A stretch of 64,000 nt of DNA from Bacteroidales bacterium (GTDB lineage Bacteria > Bacteroidota > Bacteroidia > Bacteroidales > UBA10428): contig JAFGIP010000024.1 of the NCBI GenBank assembly GCA_016929525.1, forward strand, positions 1 to 64,000, read 5' to 3'. A model generated the notes under the pieces. The model made no database searches. It was not told the origin of the DNA and saw only the letters and a list, made by a program, of their open reading frames with translations. How positions within the stretch are numbered: position 1 is the first letter of the stretch; every line of letters begins with the position of its first letter. A program made the position numbers and the translations under genes. Shown one piece after another: positions 55,961-64,000 of this stretch.

Positions 55961-56449
55961 TTACCCAGAAATTTGAAACCAACTGCTCCAGGAAAATTTT
56001 CCCGCACCGGTGTAGTAACGGAATTTAACTTTCCTGGCCTCAGCATCGATAGGTTCCCAGCCAATTTCCATGGCTCCTTTATGTGTGAGGTCTGTACAAT
56101 ATCCCTTCGATTTCTTTCGCATCTGTTCGGCTTTGAAAAACGAAATGCGTTTCTGTATGTCTAATTTCCATTTCTGATATTCATACGCATCGTCGAGGTT
56201 TTCATCTCCCAAAACAACAATTTCAATACCCTTAAAATGAGTAATGTATCCTTTTCGTGGAGGTATGGATTTCCCTTTCTCTATTTCCTCTACGTCGGAC
56301 CAGAGCAATGGCCGGCTTTTCTTTTTGATGATATAATCTGCCTTATTACCGTTATCAATATCTTCAAAAACCACATGTCTGTAATCATCACCATCTTTTG
56401 ATTCGCCAATCAACCCAAAACACACTATTTTCAGAAACTGATCCGGCAT
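55961..56449 (-). CDS. Hypothetical protein
   Basis: The 162-residue protein has no signal peptide and no recognised domain. It is rich in charged residues, with FGLIGESKDGDDYRHVVFEDIDNGNKADYI near the start and HFKGIEIVVLGDENLDDAYEYQKWKLDIQKRISFFKAEQMRKKSKGY in the middle. Codon use and an intact frame suggest a real gene. It lies between the GH3 gene and the M23 peptidase gene, on the opposite strand. I do not assign a function. Confidence 0.55.
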   Translation of the reverse strand: MPDQFLKIVCFGLIGESKDGDDYRHVVFEDIDNGNKADYIIKKKSRPLLWSDVEEIEKGKSIPPRKGYITHFKGIEIVVLGDENLDDAYEYQKWKLDIQKRISFFKAEQMRKKSKGYCTDLTHKGAMEIGWEPIDAEARKVKFRYYTGAGKFSWSSWFQISG

Positions 56450-56610
56450 AATATTACTATAATTTCAGTGACAATATGCAAGTTACTAATTAACCAACCA
56501 TGCTGTTTATCTATTAATTAACCTTTAGGCAAAAAGATTTATATTTTAACTGGATAGCAGTTCTAAAAGTTGTTAACTTGCATTGTTCTTTTCCTGAGAA
56601 TTACTTTTTA

Positions 56611-56618
56611 TATATTTG
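56611..56618 (+). promoter_or_regulatory. -7 element before the M23 peptidase gene
   Basis: TATATTTG fits TAnnTTTG. Transcription would start near 56625, 10 nt before ATG 56635, which supports that start over 56578. I see no convincing TTTG at the -33 position. Confidence 0.4.
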
Positions 56619-56634
56619 TGCAAATTCATTTCAG

Positions 56635-57501
56635 ATGAATCCTAAAAAAGGTAAAAGTTCATTTTTTAAAAAATTACGGTATAAGTACCGCTTATCCGTA
56701 TATCGTGACCAGTCGTATGAAGAAGTGTTGAACTTACGACTTTCAAGATTAAATGTATTGGCTTGGGGAGGGCTGTTTACTTTGCTTGCTCTTGCAATTG
56801 TCATATCAATAATTGTATATACCCCGGTGCGTGAATTTATACCCGGTTATCCGGATGAAAATACAATTATTAACAGCTATCGGAATAAACAACGATTAGA
56901 TTCAGTAGAGATCGAACTTGCCCGCCGCGATATGTACCTGGAGAATATCAACCGTATAATTTCTGGTAAAGAACCTGAAAACTACGACAATATTGGAGAT
57001 ACCAATAAAAATTATGATGATATTTCATTTACTCGGTCTGTTGAGGATTCTTTGCTTCGTGAATATTATAAACAGGAAGAAAAATATAGTGTGAATCCGG
57101 CATTAAGCAGAAGCAAGCTGGGAGGTGTATCGCATATGCATTTTTTCCCACCCGTAAAGGGGCTTGTTACCAATTCGTTTAATTCGGTTGCAAACCATTA
57201 TGGTACAGACGTGGTTGCAGGCACCAATGAAATTGTTAAAGCAACTCTGGAAGGAACAGTTACAATGGCAACCTGGACTCTTGAAACAGGATGGGTTATT
57301 CAGGTTCAGCATGAAAATAATATGCTCTCGGTTTATAAGCACAATGCAGAATTATTGAAACGTGTTGGTGATTTTGTAAAAGCAGGAGAACCGATAGCAG
57401 TTGTTGGAAATTCGGGGGAATTAACAACCGGACCTCATTTGCATTTCGAACTATGGTATAACGGAATCCCCCTTAACCCTGAAGATTATATCTCTTTCTG
57501 A
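56635..57501 (+). CDS. M23 family metallopeptidase (peptidoglycan endopeptidase)
   Basis: The product, about 288 residues from ATG 56635 (MNPKKGKSSFFKKLRYKY), has a membrane helix (about 40-65; LAWGGLFTLLALAIVISIIVYTP), a linker, and a C-terminal M23 domain: VANHYGTDVVAG, HENNMLSVYKHN, and GPHLHFELWYNG with the HxH zinc ligands. The His of HYGTD and the Asp are also present, so the site is complete. It should trim peptidoglycan crosslinks in the periplasm. The stop overlaps the dxr ATG by one base. Confidence 0.92.
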   Translation: MNPKKGKSSFFKKLRYKYRLSVYRDQSYEEVLNLRLSRLNVLAWGGLFTLLALAIVISIIVYTPVREFIPGYPDENTIINSYRNKQRLDSVEIELARRDMYLENINRIISGKEPENYDNIGDTNKNYDDISFTRSVEDSLLREYYKQEEKYSVNPALSRSKLGGVSHMHFFPPVKGLVTNSFNSVANHYGTDVVAGTNEIVKATLEGTVTMATWTLETGWVIQVQHENNMLSVYKHNAELLKRVGDFVKAGEPIAVVGNSGELTTGPHLHFELWYNGIPLNPEDYISF

Positions 57502-58649
57502 TGAGAAAAAGAGTTGCTATTCTTGGATCTACTGGTTCTATTGGTACACAGGCACTAGAAGTGATTTCGAAACATCCGGAAATATTTGAAGTTACCATTA
57601 TTACCGCTCGGAGTAATGTAGAATTGTTAATTTCACAGGCACTGGAATTTATACCCAAACATGTAGTTATCAGTAATGAAAATGAATTTCATGCAGTATA
57701 TGATGCACTTAGTGCGCTTCCAATAAAAGTTCACGGTGGTGACAATGCACTATCCCAGGTGGTTCGTATTGATGAGGTGGATATTGTACTTACTGCATTG
57801 GTAGGATTTGCCGGACTTATACCAACTCTTAATGCATTAAAGGCAAAAAAGGATGTTGCACTGGCAAATAAAGAAACACTTGTTGTGGCCGGTGAACTGA
57901 TCACTGAAGAAGCCCGCAGGAACAGCAGAAAAATCTACCCTGTTGATTCTGAACATTCAGCCATTTTTCAATGTCTTGCAGGAGAAACCGGTAACGAAGT
58001 AGAGAAAATATATCTTACTGCTTCCGGGGGGCCGTTTCGCGGAATGACAATTGACGAACTTAAAAAAGTAAATAAGAAAAAAGCACTTATGCATCCGAAC
58101 TGGTGTATGGGGAATAAAGTAACAATCGATTCCGCATCTTTAATGAATAAAGGACTTGAAGCCATAGAAGCCCGATGGTTGTTCAATTTAATGCCGGATC
58201 AGATAAAAGTGATTGTCCATCCTCAGTCAATTATTCATTCGATTGTTCAGTTTACCGATGGTTCAATGAAAGCACAGATGGGGCTGCCTGATATGCGTCT
58301 TCCGATACAGTATGCACTGGGATACCCCTATCGCCTGAAGAGTGATTTTCCCAGATTTGATTTTACTGATTATCCGGAACTAACTTTTGAAAAACCTGAC
58401 ACGAAAGTTTTCAGAAATCTGGTGCTGGCATTCAATGCTCTGGAGAAAGCCGGCAATATGCCTTGTATAATGAATGCAGCAAACGAAATTGCCGTTGAAG
58501 CATTCTTAAGTGATAAATTAGATTTTATTCAAATCCCGGAAATTATTGAAAAGGTAATGGAAAGATCACATTTTGTTGTACATCCTACCCTGGAAGACTA
58601 TACAAAAAGCGATAAACAGGCAAGAGACATTGCACTGTCCTTAATATAA
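57501..58649 (+). CDS. dxr: 1-deoxy-D-xylulose 5-phosphate reductoisomerase
   Basis: Dxr makes MEP in non-mevalonate isoprenoid synthesis. The 382 residues show RVAILGSTGSIGTQALE (NADPH loop), ALANKETLVVAGELI, PVDSEHSAIFQCL (metal ligand region), LTASGGPFRG, MNKGLEAIEARWLF and VHPQSIIHSIVQFTDGS. It starts at the A of the M23 gene's TGA, so the pair is translationally coupled. Confidence 0.96.
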   Translation: MRKRVAILGSTGSIGTQALEVISKHPEIFEVTIITARSNVELLISQALEFIPKHVVISNENEFHAVYDALSALPIKVHGGDNALSQVVRIDEVDIVLTALVGFAGLIPTLNALKAKKDVALANKETLVVAGELITEEARRNSRKIYPVDSEHSAIFQCLAGETGNEVEKIYLTASGGPFRGMTIDELKKVNKKKALMHPNWCMGNKVTIDSASLMNKGLEAIEARWLFNLMPDQIKVIVHPQSIIHSIVQFTDGSMKAQMGLPDMRLPIQYALGYPYRLKSDFPRFDFTDYPELTFEKPDTKVFRNLVLAFNALEKAGNMPCIMNAANEIAVEAFLSDKLDFIQIPEIIEKVMERSHFVVHPTLEDYTKSDKQARDIALSLI

Positions 58650-58798
58650 TTTATACCTTCCTTGAGGTTATGACCAAATATTATATTTTTGCTAAGCTTT
58701 TAAAAAGAAGCTTTTTTAATTTAAAAACTTTCGCAGATAGATACTGTTATACATAAGTTCAGAGACAATGATTACTAATTTAATACAACTGTAAAGAA

Positions 58799-60160
58799 GT
58801 GAAGATAATTATACAACTGGGACAACTGTTACTCTCTCTTTCAATACTCATTATTCTGCATGAATTAGGTCACTTTATACTTGCCAGGGTTTTTAAGGTA
58901 AGGGTTGAAAAATTCTATCTTTTTTTCGATCCGTGGTTTTCCATATTTAAACTGAAAAGAGGTGAAACTGAATATGGAATCGGTTGGCTCCCTCTGGGTG
59001 GATATGTTAAAATATCGGGCATGATCGATGAATCAATGGATAAAGAGCAGCTTAAGAAACCTCCCCAACCTTACGAATTCAGAACTAAACCTGCATGGCA
59101 GCGTCTTTTGATAATGCTTGGCGGGGTAATGGTAAACCTTATTCTGGGTTTCATGATATACAGTTTTATCCTGTTTATCTGGGGGGAAAAATATCTGCCA
59201 AATAAAAGTCTTACTGATGGTATTTGGGTGACAGATTCAATTATGTATGAAACCGGTTTGCAAACAGGCGACAAGATAATTTCAGTTAATGGTGTTGAAC
59301 CGGATTACTACCGTGAAGTTCTTGAGGAAATGTTTTACGGCGGTGAAATGTTAATCGAAAGAAATGGTAAGGACACTGCACTGATTATTGCCATAGATTT
59401 TCCGGGAAAGATATCAGATTATAGAATTCATAACAAAGGACCGCTTATTTTAGAACGTCAACCCTATATAATCAGTAAAGTTCCCGATACCAGCATTAAT
59501 GCTGATTTTTTCAAGTCCAAGGACCAGGTAATTGCTATTAATGAAATTCCTATAAAATATTATGACCAGGCTGAAGGATTACAAAAAAAATACAGTGGCT
59601 CCAGGATTAAAGTAACTGTCATTCGTAATAGCGAGGAAATATCGGATTCCGTGTTAATAAGTGATAAAGGTAAGTTTGAGGTTGAATGGGGTTATCTGAC
59701 ATACGAACAGTTGGAAAAGTTGGGATATTATAAACTGGCAAGGCATGAATATTCATTTTTGCAATCAATACCTGCAGGATTTAAAAAAGCGAAAGATAAT
59801 ATATCGTCATATCTAAGACAGTTTAAACTGATTTTTGATTTCAAAACCGGGGCCTATAAAGGCCTTGGAGGGTTTGGTGCTATTGGGGGATTATTTCCGC
59901 CGGTTTGGGACTGGCAGACTTTCTGGGAAATAACGGCTTTTCTATCGCTTATGCTGGCAGTATTGAACCTCCTTCCAATACCGGCACTTGACGGTGGACA
60001 TGTTACTTTTCTGATGTTTGAGATGATAACCGGAAGAAAACCAGGAGACAAATTCCTGGAGTATGCCCAGATAGCCGGAATGATTCTTCTGCTTTTCCTT
60101 CTTATATATGCAAATGGTAACGATCTTTACAGGTGGATACTACGATTGATAGCAAAATAA
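58799..60160 (+). CDS. rseP: RseP-type site-2 protease
   Basis: An intramembrane zinc protease of the RseP family. It starts at GTG 58799 and has 453 residues: the membrane helix with His21-Glu22-xx-His25 (HELGHF), a PDZ region (about 140-290), a second membrane region, and the LDG-type motif NLLPIPALDGGHV. Residues and arrangement are complete. In other bacteria it cuts anti-sigma factors; no such factor is nearby. It follows dxr by 149 nt. Confidence 0.93.
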   Translation: MKIIIQLGQLLLSLSILIILHELGHFILARVFKVRVEKFYLFFDPWFSIFKLKRGETEYGIGWLPLGGYVKISGMIDESMDKEQLKKPPQPYEFRTKPAWQRLLIMLGGVMVNLILGFMIYSFILFIWGEKYLPNKSLTDGIWVTDSIMYETGLQTGDKIISVNGVEPDYYREVLEEMFYGGEMLIERNGKDTALIIAIDFPGKISDYRIHNKGPLILERQPYIISKVPDTSINADFFKSKDQVIAINEIPIKYYDQAEGLQKKYSGSRIKVTVIRNSEEISDSVLISDKGKFEVEWGYLTYEQLEKLGYYKLARHEYSFLQSIPAGFKKAKDNISSYLRQFKLIFDFKTGAYKGLGGFGAIGGLFPPVWDWQTFWEITAFLSLMLAVLNLLPIPALDGGHVTFLMFEMITGRKPGDKFLEYAQIAGMILLLFLLIYANGNDLYRWILRLIAK

Positions 60161-60187
60161 TATTACCTTTGATTAAAATATGAAGCA

Positions 60188-60403
60188 ATGAACGGATTTA
60201 TTCTTATCGGCCCTCCTGGTCCATTCGAGATTATAATAATTGTGATAATCTTGTTGTTGCTTTTCGGAGGAAAAAAAATTCCTGAACTGATGCGTGGTTT
60301 GGGACAGGGAATGAAGGAATTTAAAAAAGCGACCAAAGAGGAAGATCCGCCAAAAAAGGAAAACGATAATTCAAAATCGATAGAATCTGATAAAAGCAAA
60401 TAA
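60188..60403 (+). CDS. tatA: Twin-arginine translocase TatA/E subunit
   Basis: The 71-residue protein has the TatA form: one membrane helix (about 13-30, FEIIIIVIILLLLFGGKKIPELMRGLGQGM) with the FGGKKIPELMRGLG hinge and amphipathic helix, then a charged tail. It forms the pore of the Tat pathway with TatC, which is not in this window. It lies 27 nt after rseP. Confidence 0.93.
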   Translation: MNGFILIGPPGPFEIIIIVIILLLLFGGKKIPELMRGLGQGMKEFKKATKEEDPPKKENDNSKSIESDKSK

Positions 60404-60456
60404 TATTTGCTTTTTGTTCATATACCTTAACTAAACCTTTTCATTCTCCGGCTGTA

Positions 60457-61644
60457 ATGAGAACAGGCCTCGTATTTATAATAGGATCATTATTTATATA
60501 TCAAGGCTTTAGAATTAATGCTCAGACTTTACATTTCGAACAAACGTTTTCTTCAGAATTAGTCATTAATCATTCATTAATTCCGGAGGTTTTTCAATCG
60601 CCTGAACAAGGGTATGAATATTATATTGGTTTGCTCGACAATTGTTCCCCGATCGACCTTGAGTATAATGAATATGTAGAAGAATACATCAATATATTTC
60701 TTGGAAAAAGAAAAAAAGATCTTGAGCTGTCGCTGCAGAGGGCACAAAAATATTTTCCACTCTTCGAAGAAATACTGGATAAAAACGATCTTCCTCTTGA
60801 ACTCAAATATGTTGCAGTAATAGAGTCCGGGTTAAACCCATATGCGAAGTCGCCTTCAGGCGCAGTTGGTTTATGGCAGTTCTTGTATAAAACGTGTTCG
60901 ATGTTGGATCTTACAGTAAATTCTTATATCGACGAACGCAGAGATCCATATAAATCTACCGAAGCCGCCTGCCGGTATTTCAAATACCTCTATGCAACAT
61001 TTAACAACTGGAATTTGGTGCTTGCAAGTTATAACAGCGGTCCCGGGGAAGTCAGAAAAGCTATAGCCCGTTCCGGCGGAAAGACCGATTACTGGGAAAT
61101 TCGCAAATACCTTCCTGAACAGGCTGTAAACTATGTACCGGCATTCGTTGCAATAAATTACCTGATGAATAACTACAAAAGGCATGGTATTGAAATCTTT
61201 CAGGGGAAAATGGGAAAAATAAAGACCGATACAGTCCTGATTAATTATTCATTATCCTTCAGGCAGATATCGTCAGTGCTTGATATTAGTATCCAGACTT
61301 TGCAGGAATTAAACCCAACGTATAGCAAAGATTTCATACCTGACCTTGAATATCCTTGTATTCTTGTTTTACCGGAAGATAAAATTTTAGAATTTATCAC
61401 AAATGAAAAAAGGATTATTGGATACAGAATGCCCGAAACCGATTATAATTACCTGCTGGCAAATGCCGGTAATAAAGAAAATCGCAGAAAAATAATACAT
61501 GTAGTTCAGTATGGCGAATATTTTCATAAAATTGCAATGCACTACAATTGTACACTTGAAAATATAATGGCATGGAACAATTTGAATAATTTGTCGCTTC
61601 ATCCGGGGCAGATACTGGAAATCTGGATACCTGAAGATAACTAG
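60457..61644 (+). CDS. Membrane-bound lytic transglycosylase with LysM domain
   Basis: The 395-residue protein has a signal peptide (about 1-22) and an MltD-type SLT domain (about 100-240), with catalytic Glu123 in YVAVIESGLNPYAKSPSGAVGLWQF, DERRDPYKSTEAACRYFKYLY and NLVLASYNSGPGEVRKAIARSGG. One LysM-like segment (about 260-310) and one clear LysM (about 345-395, IIHVVQYGEYFHKIAMHYNCTLENIMAWNNL) follow. It cleaves peptidoglycan glycan strands in the periplasm and fits with the M23 peptidase nearby. Confidence 0.93.
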   Translation: MRTGLVFIIGSLFIYQGFRINAQTLHFEQTFSSELVINHSLIPEVFQSPEQGYEYYIGLLDNCSPIDLEYNEYVEEYINIFLGKRKKDLELSLQRAQKYFPLFEEILDKNDLPLELKYVAVIESGLNPYAKSPSGAVGLWQFLYKTCSMLDLTVNSYIDERRDPYKSTEAACRYFKYLYATFNNWNLVLASYNSGPGEVRKAIARSGGKTDYWEIRKYLPEQAVNYVPAFVAINYLMNNYKRHGIEIFQGKMGKIKTDTVLINYSLSFRQISSVLDISIQTLQELNPTYSKDFIPDLEYPCILVLPEDKILEFITNEKRIIGYRMPETDYNYLLANAGNKENRRKIIHVVQYGEYFHKIAMHYNCTLENIMAWNNLNNLSLHPGQILEIWIPEDN

Positions 61645-61712
61645 TGATGCTCAGTGCTGAAACGGCAAAATATTTGTTAACTGCTCGGCTGTTATAAATA
61701 AACCTTTATACA

Positions 61713-62723
61713 ATGAATATTAAGCATTTTTCTGTATTAATAATTGCTTTTACAGCAGTTTCTTGCCTTAATAAATCCAACCAGCCATTATTGCCGGCAG
61801 CATCTGGGGCACCAGGTGACGTACTTGTAGTAATGAATAATAGTAAGTGGGAGTCGGCTCCGGGTGAAGCAGTTAGAAATGTACTTTCATTGCCAATGGA
61901 AGCAATTCCACAAGATGAACCAAAATATGACATTATTAATATTCAACACCATGCATTTTCTAATTTATTCAAGAAACAAAGGAGTATACTTGTCACCAAA
62001 ATTGGAAAAGACCAATCTGAGGTAAAGAGTCTCGTGCAGAAGAATATGTGGGCAAAAGGACAAATAATTATTACAGTTGTAGCACCTTCAGATTCTGCAT
62101 TTATTGAATACATCGAAAATAATGCTGTTAAGATTATTTCACTTCTTGATAATATGGAAAGGCACAGACTTATGAAAGCCTTTGAATCCAGTTCGGAAGC
62201 TACTTTGATCGATAAAATAATCAAAAAACATAATATTAAAATAATCGTTCCAAAGGGTTATAAACTGGGAGAAGATAAAAATGGTTTTATCTGGCTTACT
62301 CATGCTTATCGTGACATAATTCAGGGAATTTTAATCTATTATTATCCATATACCGATACCAATACTTTTACAAGAGATTACCTGGTTGCACGCAGAGATA
62401 AGATTTTAAAGCAAAATGTTCCAGGTGATATTGAGGGCTCATATATGCAGACAGAATTATTATTTCCGCCAATTATGAGTGAATATAAATTGAATAACAA
62501 AATTTATACAGCTGAACTCAGAGGTCTGTGGCGAATGGAGAACGGACTTGCTATGGGCGGGCCATTTATCAGTATCACACAACTGGATGAAAAACGAAAC
62601 CGGGTTGTAACAGCAGAAGGTTTTGTTTATGCTCCGGCACATAAAAAACGCGATCTATTGCGTCAGGTGGAAGCCATTATACTATCAATGGAATTTACAG
62701 ACAATCAAAGCAACGAAAAATAA
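61713..62723 (+). CDS. DUF4837 lipoprotein
   Basis: The 336-residue protein has a lipoprotein signal (lipobox AVSC, Cys18) and the DUF4837 layout: LPAASGAPGDVLVVMNNSKWESAPGEAVRNVL, then FSNLFKKQRSILVTKIG, and a C-terminal part with the motif RGLWRMENGLAMGGPFISITQLDEKRNRVVTAEGFVYAP. It is a Bacteroidota-specific family of unknown function. It is 68 nt after the transglycosylase and 6 nt before the next gene, so it belongs to one group with them. Confidence 0.85.
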   Translation: MNIKHFSVLIIAFTAVSCLNKSNQPLLPAASGAPGDVLVVMNNSKWESAPGEAVRNVLSLPMEAIPQDEPKYDIINIQHHAFSNLFKKQRSILVTKIGKDQSEVKSLVQKNMWAKGQIIITVVAPSDSAFIEYIENNAVKIISLLDNMERHRLMKAFESSSEATLIDKIIKKHNIKIIVPKGYKLGEDKNGFIWLTHAYRDIIQGILIYYYPYTDTNTFTRDYLVARRDKILKQNVPGDIEGSYMQTELLFPPIMSEYKLNNKIYTAELRGLWRMENGLAMGGPFISITQLDEKRNRVVTAEGFVYAPAHKKRDLLRQVEAIILSMEFTDNQSNEK

Positions 62724-62729
62724 TATATT

Positions 62730-63101
62730 ATGGAAAAATTACCGGTTGGTAAAGAAGACCTGGCAAAATACCATGATGATGTAGAAATTGTCAGAAAAAC
62801 AGCCAAACAGGTAATTAAAGATTTTGCTGAATTTGGAATTGACATTTCATTTCCAACCAACCTGAAATTTGCGTACAATCAACTTTTCGATGAGCTTTCT
62901 CCGATTATTCAGGAAATCATAGATAAAGATATGTCACGACTTTATTCTTTACTTTATCGCATAGATATTCACGAATCAACAGTAAGGAAAGGCACTCATG
63001 AAATGAATAAACTTGAATTGCACGATGTAATTACGCACCTTATACTTGAACGGGAACTTAAGAAAGTCTTAACACGTCTGCATTTTAGTCAAAATAGCTG
63101 A
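62730..63101 (+). CDS. Hypothetical small helical protein
   Basis: The 123-residue protein is predicted mostly helical: LPVGKEDLAKYHDDVEIVRKTAKQVIKDFAEFGIDISFPTNLKFAYNQLFDELSPIIQEIIDKDMSRLYSLLYRIDIHESTVRKGTHEMNKLELHDVITHLILERELKKVLTRLH. It has no signal peptide. The start is 6 nt after the DUF4837 gene, so they are probably cotranscribed. No family is recognised. Confidence 0.65.
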   Translation: MEKLPVGKEDLAKYHDDVEIVRKTAKQVIKDFAEFGIDISFPTNLKFAYNQLFDELSPIIQEIIDKDMSRLYSLLYRIDIHESTVRKGTHEMNKLELHDVITHLILERELKKVLTRLHFSQNS

Positions 63102-63357
63102 TCCGGGTACAAAACATAAAATTAATTTAAAACTGACGAGCTTTTTCTAATTAGAATTTCCAAAAACTCTCAATGTATTATTCCGGCTTCTTTATTCATT
63201 ATTAAATTACTATCTCCAACTGTATCTACAATTCTTTAATATTGTCAGATAGAATTATTATTTTTAGCCAATTTTTAAGTGATGTTGAGAAATTCTTGTT
63301 GGAATTTATTGAGAATCAAGAATTTTACATCAGTTCAACCGAAAAGATATTTATGGG

Positions 63358-64000
63358 ATGAAGAATAATAGAATTGTAGTAGGAATTACACATGGTGACA
63401 TAAATAGTATTAGTTATGAAGTAATTATTAAGGCCCTTATGGATAACAGGATAATGGATTTCTGTACTCCTGTGGTTTATGGATCTCCAAAGGTTGCTGC
63501 ATATCACAGGAAGGCTTTGAATATTGATAACTTCAGCTTTAATAATATTAAAACTCCCGAGGAGGCAAATCCGAAACGTGCAAATATCATTAATTGTATT
63601 AGTGAAGATATCCGAGTGGAACTCGGGAAATCTACTTCAGTTGCCGGAGAAGCATCAGTTAAGGCGCTTGAAATAGCATGTCAGGACCTTGCTGATGGTA
63701 AAATTGATGTACTGGTTACAGGGCCAATTAATAAATATAATATCCAGTCGGAGAAATTCACTTTTGCCGGACATACAGAATTTCTTGAAACACGATTTAA
63801 TTCGGCCGGAGGGCTCATGTTTATGGTTAACGATTTTTTTAGGGTTGGTGTTGTTACAAGCCACATTCCAATTGCTAAGATTCCGGAGTATATTACAAAA
63901 GATGCAGTTCTGAATAAGATCAGGATCATGAATAAATCGCTCATTGAGGATTTTGGATGCAGGAAACCACGCATTGCTCTGCTAGGGTTGAACCCTCACG
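63358..64000 (+). CDS. pdxA: 4-hydroxythreonine-4-phosphate dehydrogenase PdxA (partial, runs off the window)
   Basis: The reading frame from ATG 63358 is open to the window end, giving 214 residues. It has the PdxA start MKNNRIVVGITHGDINSISYEV, the motifs VAGEASVKALE, VTGPINK, FAGHTEFLE and FMVNDFFRVGVVTSHIPI (metal-binding His). It oxidises 4-phosphohydroxy-L-threonine in the DXP-dependent vitamin B6 pathway. HGDINSISYEV replaces the GDPAGIGPE of proteobacteria, as is usual in Bacteroidota. The 3' end is missing. Confidence 0.93.
   Translation, partial: MKNNRIVVGITHGDINSISYEVIIKALMDNRIMDFCTPVVYGSPKVAAYHRKALNIDNFSFNNIKTPEEANPKRANIINCISEDIRVELGKSTSVAGEASVKALEIACQDLADGKIDVLVTGPINKYNIQSEKFTFAGHTEFLETRFNSAGGLMFMVNDFFRVGVVTSHIPIAKIPEYITKDAVLNKIRIMNKSLIEDFGCRKPRIALLGLNPH

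Overview
The window is from a member of the Bacteroidota, most likely class Bacteroidia (order Bacteroidales/Marinilabiliales; the order is an inference). The evidence is the fused LpxC-FabZ protein, secreted proteins with C-terminal type IX secretion (T9SS) tails, GSCFA, DUF4837 and SiaC-type proteins, an epimerase-type threonine dehydrogenase next to kbl, weak or absent Shine-Dalgarno sequences, and promoters of the Bacteroidota form (TTG or TTTG, about 19 nt, TAnnTTTG). The DNA is AT-rich and reads as chromosome, not phage or plasmid. I found no tRNA, rRNA or CRISPR array.

Layout. 1-6.7 kb is an eroded accessory zone. It holds the end of a relic IS, a frameshifted STAS-like gene, a lipoprotein, a miniature inverted-repeat element, a secreted GH16 glucanase, an IS4-family element with a frameshifted transposase, a cupin stump, a metallo-beta-lactamase-fold protein and a frameshifted lipoprotein gene. 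7.0-12.9 kb (minus) is the Fe-S assembly cluster sufB-sufC-sufD-sufS-sufE-sufT, with a promoter and a Fur/PerR-like inverted repeat in front of sufB. 13.1-18.8 kb has thiL, then the minus-strand lipid A block HD-hydrolase, lpxD, lpxC-fabZ, lpxA. 19.0-23.7 kb is rimP-nusA-infB, with a promoter and an attenuator-like hairpin. 23.7-32.2 kb has a second miniature element, queG, yjbQ, a decayed alpha/beta hydrolase, a GSCFA protein, and a signalling group (TPR/SpoIIE-phosphatase/receiver hybrid, SiaC-like protein, OmpL47-repeat envelope protein, cupin). 32.2-37.8 kb (minus) carries groS-groL and the group sigma-54 activator, lptE, TPR protein, secG. 37.9-44.1 kb has kdsB, an Fe-type and a Mn-type superoxide dismutase side by side, waaA, an HD hydrolase and a T9SS cargo protein. 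44.2-53.3 kb has kbl-tdh, gltX, tatD-tcdA, two methyltransferases, a GAF histidine kinase and a beta-carbonic anhydrase. 53.4-64 kb has an orphan T9SS tail, a GH3 lipoprotein glycosidase, a hypothetical gene, then M23 peptidase, dxr, rseP, tatA, a LysM lytic transglycosylase, a DUF4837 lipoprotein, a small unknown gene and pdxA, which runs off the edge.

How the genes work together. Lipid A/Kdo/LPS export (lpxA, lpxC-fabZ, lpxD, kdsB, waaA, lptE), peptidoglycan turnover (M23, LysM transglycosylase) and protein export (secG, tatA, rseP) make envelope biogenesis the main theme. Fe-S assembly and superoxide defence appear to share an operator motif. No clearly novel multi-gene system is proven. 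The most interesting candidates are the SpoIIE-receiver/SiaC group without an adjacent kinase, the shared operator at sufB and the Mn-type sod, and the concentration of single-base frameshifts, one of them in a hydrolase that has also lost its nucleophile.
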